Translations under genes and position numbers: made by a program
Assembly: GCA_026419705.1 (NCBI GenBank)
Contig: JANZYY010000169.1
Span: forward strand, 1 to 9,683
Origin: Fischerella sp.
Lineage (GTDB): Bacteria; Cyanobacteriota; Cyanobacteriia; Cyanobacteriales; Nostocaceae
Direction: 5' to 3'
DNA: 9,683 bases
Part shown: positions 5,696 to 9,683 of the stretch, piece by piece
Position numbering within the stretch: position 1 is the stretch's first letter
Layout of the letters: each line of letters begins with the position of its first letter
The notes under the pieces: generated by a model
The model's database searches: none
Told to the model about the DNA's origin: nothing
Seen by the model: the letters and a program-made list of their open reading frames with translations, nothing else

Positions 5696-6082
5696 ATGCT
5701 ACAGGTGAAAAAAATCTACCGTGTTTTTTCTGCGATCCACATGGGATCCACCTGTGTGTTGATGGCAGGATTAGTCAGCTGCAGTTACTTTCGCTTTTCG
5801 GGAATGAATGCGATCGGCGCAAATATTACTCCGATTCAGGAACTGCGATCGCAGCCAGACAGCAACACAACAGTATACATCCAAGGTAAGGTCGAAAAAA
5901 AAGCTCCCCTGCTCAAGCGCCAAGCTTATCTCATCAATGATGAAACTGGAAAAATATGGGCGATCGCCAATCAAACCAATTTGCAAGTCGGAGATCAAAT
6001 AGTCATTAAGGGCAAAATTCGCTACCGAAGCATTCCTTTGGCAGGCAAAGAATATGGGGAAGTGTATCTAGAAGAAGAGTAA
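5696..6082 (+). CDS. Small OB-fold lipoprotein, function unknown
   Basis: From ATG 5696 the product has 128 residues. It starts with M-L-Q-V-K-K and a basic-hydrophobic signal segment ending in the lipobox L-V-S-C, with Cys29 as the expected lipidated residue, so it is probably anchored to a membrane facing the periplasm. The mature part from about residue 50 alternates short strands: T-V-Y-I-Q-G-K-V, Q-A-Y-L-I-N-D-E-T-G, I-W-A-I-A, then V-G-D-Q-I-V-I-K-G-K-I and a final Y-G-E-V-Y-L-E-E-E. This is the pattern of an OB-fold barrel of the nucleic-acid-binding or BOF type. The open frame reaches back to ATG 5645, but that start would put the lipobox cysteine at residue 46, too far in. Neither start has a strong ribosome site. 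The Nudix gene follows 33 bases on, so the two may share a transcript. The ligand is unknown. Confidence 0.75.
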   Translation: MLQVKKIYRVFSAIHMGSTCVLMAGLVSCSYFRFSGMNAIGANITPIQELRSQPDSNTTVYIQGKVEKKAPLLKRQAYLINDETGKIWAIANQTNLQVGDQIVIKGKIRYRSIPLAGKEYGEVYLEEE

Positions 6083-6115
6083 TAATAAAAACGTAAAACT
6101 CCCCGATTGGTGTTT

Positions 6116-6589
6116 ATGAACAAGCAACCGGTGCATGTAGCGATCGCTATTCTCTACCAAGACAACAAGTTTCTACTACAATTGCGAGACAATAACCCCA
6201 ATATTCCTTATCCTGGTCACTGGGCGTTTTTTGGCGGACACATCGAACCTGGCGAAACTCCAGATGTAGCAGTAAAGCGAGAAATTTTAGAAGAAATTGG
6301 CTACAGTTTGCCAGCAACAGTTTCTAAATTTGGCTGTTATAGCGACGATCGGGTAGTGCGTCACGTCTTCCATGCACCGCTATTGGTGGAATTAAATCAA
6401 CTGGTTCTTAACGAAGGTTGGGATCTGGGCTTGCTCACATTAGAAGACATTCGCTTAGGTGCGAGTTACTCAGCAGTAGCAGGCGAAATCCGACCTTTAG
6501 GACCAGTACATCAGCGAATTTTGTTAGATTTTATGGAGAAGGGAATGGGAAATGAGTTCTGGGGGTGTAGACGCGCCTTTTTCAGCTGA
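6116..6589 (+). CDS. Nudix hydrolase
   Basis: Nudix enzymes cleave a nucleoside diphosphate linked to another group, often for housecleaning or signalling; the substrate here cannot be read from the sequence. The complete box G-x5-E-x7-R-E-x-x-E-E-x-G-x is present at residues 41-63 (G-H-I-E-P-G-E, then R-E-I-L-E-E-I-G-Y) within a 157-residue protein. The strand before it (V-A-I-A-I-L, F-L-L-Q-L-R) and W-A-F-F-G-G are typical. ATG 6116 is preferred over the TTG 6107 and GTG 6110 just upstream, since M-N-K-Q-P-V leads straight into the first strand. It lies 33 bases after the lipoprotein gene and is probably co-transcribed with it. The final 18 or so residues (M-E-K-G-M-G-N-E-F-W-G...) are coded by G-rich repeat-like DNA and do not look like part of the fold, so the native stop may have been lost. 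Confidence 0.93.
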   Translation: MNKQPVHVAIAILYQDNKFLLQLRDNNPNIPYPGHWAFFGGHIEPGETPDVAVKREILEEIGYSLPATVSKFGCYSDDRVVRHVFHAPLLVELNQLVLNEGWDLGLLTLEDIRLGASYSAVAGEIRPLGPVHQRILLDFMEKGMGNEFWGCRRAFFS

Positions 6590-6599
6590 CCGTAGGGTA

Positions 6600-6619
6600 G
6601 GGGTGATGGGGTGATGGGA
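6600..6619. repeat. Tandem GGGGTGAT pair
   Basis: GGGGTGAT (6600-6607) is repeated directly (6608-6615) and a partial third GGGA follows. It starts 11 bases after the Nudix stop and leads into the heptamer array. Confidence 0.6.
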
Positions 6620-6622
6620 AAT

Positions 6623-6713
6623 AACCACTAACTACTAACTACTAACCACTAACCACTAACCACTAACCACTAACAACCAACCACTAACAACTAACAACTA
6701 ACAATCAACAACT
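6623..6713. repeat. 13-unit heptamer array (STRR), consensus AACNACT
   Basis: Thirteen 7-base units run without a break or phase slip. They are AACCACT six times, AACTACT twice, AACAACT three times, and the variants AACAACC and AACAATC once each. A fourteenth degenerate unit, AATAAAT, ends at 6720. AACCACT units dominate the left part and AACAACT units the right, as expected from stepwise local duplication. It matches the short tandemly repeated repetitive (STRR) class described in heterocystous cyanobacteria. The array ends 19 bases before the ATG of the transporter gene. Confidence 0.92.
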
Positions 6714-6732
6714 AATAAATCCCTACCCCTTA

Positions 6733-7839
6733 ATGATGATGCAATCGGCAAACAAACTACCTAAATGGTTAACTTTAGCATTGGCATTTCCCCTGATTGT
6801 CCTCAATGGTTGGGTATTGCTTCAGGTAATTAATTATTTTCAACCTTTGGTAAGCATTTTTATTGCCGCCGTTCTCTTAGCTTTTATTCTGGACTATCCC
6901 ATCCACTTTTTCCAGAAACAAGGCGTGCAACGTAACGTAGCTATTTCGGGAGTACTGTTGTTAGCGGTATTGATATTGGCAGCCGTAGGTATTACCATAG
7001 TACCGCTGATCGTTCAACAACTTAATGAACTGGCTAACATTTTGCCCGCATGGATTGATTCTGGCAGACAGCAATTGCAAGCTTTGCAAAACTGGGCAAC
7101 CACAGAACAGTTACCAATTCATTTAAGTGGCTTAATACCCCAACTTCTTGATAGAATATCCAGCCAAATTCAAAATTTTACCGGCCGGATACTTAGTTTA
7201 GCTTTGGATACCATCGGTAGTTTAGTCAATGTCTTACTGACAGTAGTGCTGACTTTCTACTTAGTTTTAAACGGGGAACGTCTGTGGGATGGTATATTTC
7301 TCTGGTTTCCACCGCATATCGGACCGCAAGTGCGCCAGTCATTGCAGGAGGATTTTCAAAATTACTTTATTGGTCAGGTGACATTGGCTACTATCCTGGC
7401 ATCAGGTATCACACTAGCGTTTTTAGCACTGCGAGTTCCCTTAAGCCTACTGTTTGGGCTAGTGATTGGTTTTTTTGCTTTGTTTCCCTTCGGTACGGGA
7501 ATTGGTATTAGTATCGTGAGTTTGTTAGTGGCATTAAATAATTTTTGGTTGGGAGTAGAAGTTTTAATTGTAGCCGTGGCGATCGACCAATTTAATTATA
7601 ATTTTGTAGCTCCTCGTATTCTGAGTAATTTAACTGGTTTGAACCCAGTTTGGGTAGTAATTTCATTATTGATAGGGGCAAAATTGGCAGGATTGTTGGG
7701 GCTTTTGATTGCCATACCTTTGGCAAGTTTTATTAAAAGTGTTGGCGATAATTGGCGTGAAGGGAGATTTAGTGAAGTAGTCGATCGGGAAAAACAACAA
7801 GATAATATTAAGCCTGAAAAAAACCAGATGTTGTCTTAG
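6733..7839 (+). CDS. AI-2E family transporter (UPF0118/PerM-like permease)
   Basis: The 368-residue product is an integral membrane protein of the AI-2E exporter family (UPF0118; relatives include TqsA, YdiK and PerM). Two or three hydrophobic segments at residues 13-85 are followed by a soluble, helix-rich stretch of about 95 to 165 with many Gln and Leu. A second, mostly hydrophobic half runs from about 160 to 345. The diagnostic segment F-G-L-V-I-G-F-F-A-L-F-P-F-G-T-G-I-G (241-258) and the later N-P-V-W-V-V-I-S-L-L-I-G-A block are clear. The C-terminal tail (about 345-368) is charged and probably cytoplasmic. The size is normal. The transported compound is not predictable: cyanobacteria have several paralogues, and a role in AI-2 signalling should not be assumed. 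Three ATGs stand in a row (6733, 6736, 6739). None has a ribosome site, because the heptamer array occupies the leader. Confidence 0.93.
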   Translation: MMMQSANKLPKWLTLALAFPLIVLNGWVLLQVINYFQPLVSIFIAAVLLAFILDYPIHFFQKQGVQRNVAISGVLLLAVLILAAVGITIVPLIVQQLNELANILPAWIDSGRQQLQALQNWATTEQLPIHLSGLIPQLLDRISSQIQNFTGRILSLALDTIGSLVNVLLTVVLTFYLVLNGERLWDGIFLWFPPHIGPQVRQSLQEDFQNYFIGQVTLATILASGITLAFLALRVPLSLLFGLVIGFFALFPFGTGIGISIVSLLVALNNFWLGVEVLIVAVAIDQFNYNFVAPRILSNLTGLNPVWVVISLLIGAKLAGLLGLLIAIPLASFIKSVGDNWREGRFSEVVDREKQQDNIKPEKNQMLS

Positions 7840-7864
7840 AGGAATAATAGAATTTTCCTCAGAC
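7833..7864. other. Hairpin across the stop codon of the transporter gene
   Basis: GTCT-TA-GAGGAA (7833-7844) pairs with TTCCTC-AGAC (7855-7864) around a 10-base loop, giving ten base pairs with a 2-base bulge; the TAG stop lies in the left arm. There is no T-run after it, so it may stabilise or process the 3' end more than terminate. Confidence 0.45.
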
Positions 7865-8103
7865 AGTAAAACTGGGGCATCTTGCACCATTCAAGGGTAA
7901 AAGCCAGGAACGGCTTAATTCTCGTGACCAGTTTGGAGGGTGGTCATTAGGATACTGGGCTGACTTGGGGAAGTACAAGATATCAGTCCACTTTAACTCC
8001 TCGATGAAGAAAAAATAAATAAACCTCATCGATGTTTCTGGTAGCCCTGATGACGCGCTATCATCGGATATTGGCATGTTAAAATGTCTATCCTTGAACA
8101 TCC
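7865..8103. other. Spacer before mutS
   Basis: No gene is supported here. A minus-strand frame covering 7859-8158 has an unlikely composition and runs into mutS in another frame. CATCGATG (8027-8034) and GATGA-CGCGCTA-TCATC (near 8050-8066) are small palindromes. The mutS promoter should lie here, but I cannot identify boxes with proper spacing. Confidence 0.3.
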
Positions 8104-9683
8104 ATGACCGCTTATTACTCTTCATCCCCATCCAACACGAGCAACAGTGCGAACACATTTATTACTGACCATCGACTGGTGGATCGCAGTAAGCTGACCC
8201 AAATGTTTCAGCATTATGTCGAGACAAAGGAGAAGTATCCACACGCGGTGTTGCTGTATCGAGTGGGAGACTTTTTTGAATGCTACTTTGAAGATGCTGT
8301 AACTCTGGCACAAGAATTAGAACTTTACCTCACCAGCAAGCCAGTCGGAGAAGTAGGAAGGGTATCAATGAGTGGTGTACCGCACCACGCTTGGGAACGT
8401 CATGCTACCCAGTTGGTTGAAAAAGGATATGCAGTTGTAATTTGCGATCAAGTAGAAGATGCAGCAGAAGCAGCCGGTAGGTTGGTGCGGCGAGAGGTAA
8501 CGCGCGTTCTGACTCCTGGCACTTTGCTAGAGGAAGGAATGCTAAAATCTAGTCGCAATAATTACCTCGCAGCTGTGGTAATTGCTGGAGAACATTGGGG
8601 TTTGGCTTATGCAGACATCTCTACAGGTGAATTTCTGACCACGCAGGGCAGTAATGTAGAAAATTTAACACAAGAATTGATGCGCTTACAGCCTGCGGAG
8701 GTGTTAATTCCTACTAACGCTCCTGACTTGGGTAGTTTGCTGCGTCCGGGAGAGAGATCCGAACATTTACCGGAGTATTTACCACCAGTGTTTTGTTATG
8801 CACTGCGATCGCAACAGCCTTTTTCTGCTGGCGAAGCAAGATCCAGATTGTTGCAGAAATTTCAAGTGCGATCGCTCGAAGGTCTTGGTTGCGAACATCT
8901 CCCTTTAGCTATGCGTGCAGCTGGAGGTCTGCTGGAATACCTGGAAGAAACCCAAAAAGAAAGTTCTATCCCCCTGCAAGCACTCCGCACCTATACTATT
9001 ACTGACTACCTGATTGTCGACCATCAAACACGGCGCAACCTAGAAATTACGCAAACAGTGCGTGATGGCAGTTTTCACGGCTCCCTGTTGTGGGCGTTAG
9101 ATAGAACTTCTACGGCGATGGGCAGTCGAGCTTTACGAAGATGGCTGTTACAACCGCTGCTTGATATCAAAGGCATTCAGGCGCGGCAAGAAACAATTCA
9201 AGAACTAGTGGAAAATACGCCCTTGCGTCAAGATTTGCGACAGTTGCTACGGCAAATTTATGACCTGGAACGCTTGACAGGACGGGCTGGTTCCGGCACC
9301 GCTAACGCCAGGGATTTAGTAGCTTTAGCAGATTCTTTATCTAAATTACCAGAGATAGCACTATTAGTAATGGAAGCTCACTCCCCCTTCCTGAGAGCCT
9401 TGCAAAAAGTCCCACCTGTTTTGGAAGAACTAGCAAAAAAAATCCAGGCTCATATTGTTGAATCGCCGCCGATACATATCAAGGAAGGCGGGCTAATTCG
9501 TTCTGGAGTGAATCCCCAATTGGATGAGAGACGGGCTTTGGTAGAGGAAGATCGCAAATGGATTGCCAATTTGGAAGTAGATGAGCGAGCTAAGACAGGT
9601 ATCCCAACCCTGAAGGTAGGATTTAACAACACTTTTGGTTACTATATCAGTATTTCCCGAGCCAAATCCGACCAAGTACCTTC
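8104..9683 (+). CDS. mutS: DNA mismatch repair protein MutS (N-terminal part; gene runs off the window)
   Basis: MutS recognises mismatches and small loops in DNA and starts repair. The first 526 codons are present. Domain I holds the mismatch-wedging F-x-E motif as G-D-F-F-E (Phe57, Glu59; Phe36 and Glu38 in E. coli), after M-F-Q-H-Y and K-Y-P-H-A-V-L-L-Y-R-V. The connector domain II includes the A-Y-A-D-I-S-T-G-E-F segment. The core lever domain III is clear from T-R-R-N-L-E-I-T, D-G-S-F-H-G-S-L-L and T-A-M-G-S-R-A-L-R-R-W-L. The clamp has begun near the end (N-T-F-G-Y-Y-I). The ATPase domain with its Walker A site lies beyond the window, so integrity cannot be judged. ATG 8104 gives a roughly 20-residue Ser/Asn/Thr-rich leader before D-H-R-L-V-D-R; no clear ribosome site supports it, and a start closer to the domain is possible. 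Two HIP1 sites lie inside. Confidence 0.97.
   Translation, partial: MTAYYSSSPSNTSNSANTFITDHRLVDRSKLTQMFQHYVETKEKYPHAVLLYRVGDFFECYFEDAVTLAQELELYLTSKPVGEVGRVSMSGVPHHAWERHATQLVEKGYAVVICDQVEDAAEAAGRLVRREVTRVLTPGTLLEEGMLKSSRNNYLAAVVIAGEHWGLAYADISTGEFLTTQGSNVENLTQELMRLQPAEVLIPTNAPDLGSLLRPGERSEHLPEYLPPVFCYALRSQQPFSAGEARSRLLQKFQVRSLEGLGCEHLPLAMRAAGGLLEYLEETQKESSIPLQALRTYTITDYLIVDHQTRRNLEITQTVRDGSFHGSLLWALDRTSTAMGSRALRRWLLQPLLDIKGIQARQETIQELVENTPLRQDLRQLLRQIYDLERLTGRAGSGTANARDLVALADSLSKLPEIALLVMEAHSPFLRALQKVPPVLEELAKKIQAHIVESPPIHIKEGGLIRSGVNPQLDERRALVEEDRKWIANLEVDERAKTGIPTLKVGFNNTFGYYISISRAKSDQVP

Noticed and set aside
6589..6732. Possible CRISPR-like array in the repeat tract
   Set aside because: Units are 7 bases with no spacers; it is a simple tandem repeat.
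7859..8158. 99-codon minus-strand frame before mutS
   Set aside because: It has an odd composition with many Cys, Trp and Ser, runs antisense into the mutS start, and has no motif.
1..9683. Transposons, integrases, tRNA genes, defence or secondary-metabolite clusters
   Set aside because: I looked on both strands for transposase-like proteins, long terminal inverted repeats and tRNA T-loop motifs and found none. The window is core chromosome with repeats and one relic.

Overview
The window looks like chromosomal DNA of a filamentous, probably heterocyst-forming cyanobacterium (Nostocales type). Three things point there. Ycf54 belongs to oxygenic phototrophs. There are eight perfect copies of the cyanobacterial HIP1 octamer GCGATCGC. 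Several intergenic gaps are filled with in-phase 7-bp tandem repeats of the STRR kind known from Nostoc and Calothrix. The genes are mostly housekeeping. I see no phage genes, transposase, CRISPR array, tRNA, rRNA or defence cluster, and no convincing new multi-gene system.

Layout. Bases 1-146 hold the 3' end of an unidentified gene. On the plus strand follow pdxJ (256-978, vitamin B6 synthesis), a repeat-rich spacer, a gene for a plant 'pathogen-related protein'-like NTF2/SnoaL-fold protein (1254-2045), ycf54 (2127-2456, chlorophyll ring E cyclase factor) and an exported protein with two SPOR-like halves (2579-3262). The last ends in a clear palindrome-plus-T-run terminator. Two genes converge on it from the minus strand: a divergent PAP2/YuiD membrane protein (3341-3799) and crtE, geranylgeranyl diphosphate synthase (4107-5033). 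From 5645 onward everything reads plus again: a small OB-fold lipoprotein (5696-6082), a Nudix hydrolase (6116-6589), a 13-unit heptamer array (6623-6713), an AI-2E family transporter (6733-7839) and the first 526 codons of mutS (8104 to the window end).

The most interesting item is between crtE and the lipoprotein gene. Bases about 5178-5400 carry, on the minus strand, collinear but frameshifted and stop-ridden fragments of folD (methylene-tetrahydrofolate dehydrogenase/cyclohydrolase). From memory, folD commonly lies just upstream of crtE in cyanobacteria. The 3' end of folD is missing, and the space between the relic and crtE is occupied by heptamer repeats. The copy is dead, so folate one-carbon function must be supplied from elsewhere in the genome.

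Several genes supply photosynthetic pigment and cofactor pathways: crtE makes the C20 precursor for carotenoids and the phytyl/prenyl tails, ycf54 supports chlorophyll, and pdxJ makes PLP. Apart from the lipoprotein-Nudix pair, spacers are long and strands change, so most genes are probably transcribed separately. Product names rest on motif recognition and recalled family sequences; no database search was run.
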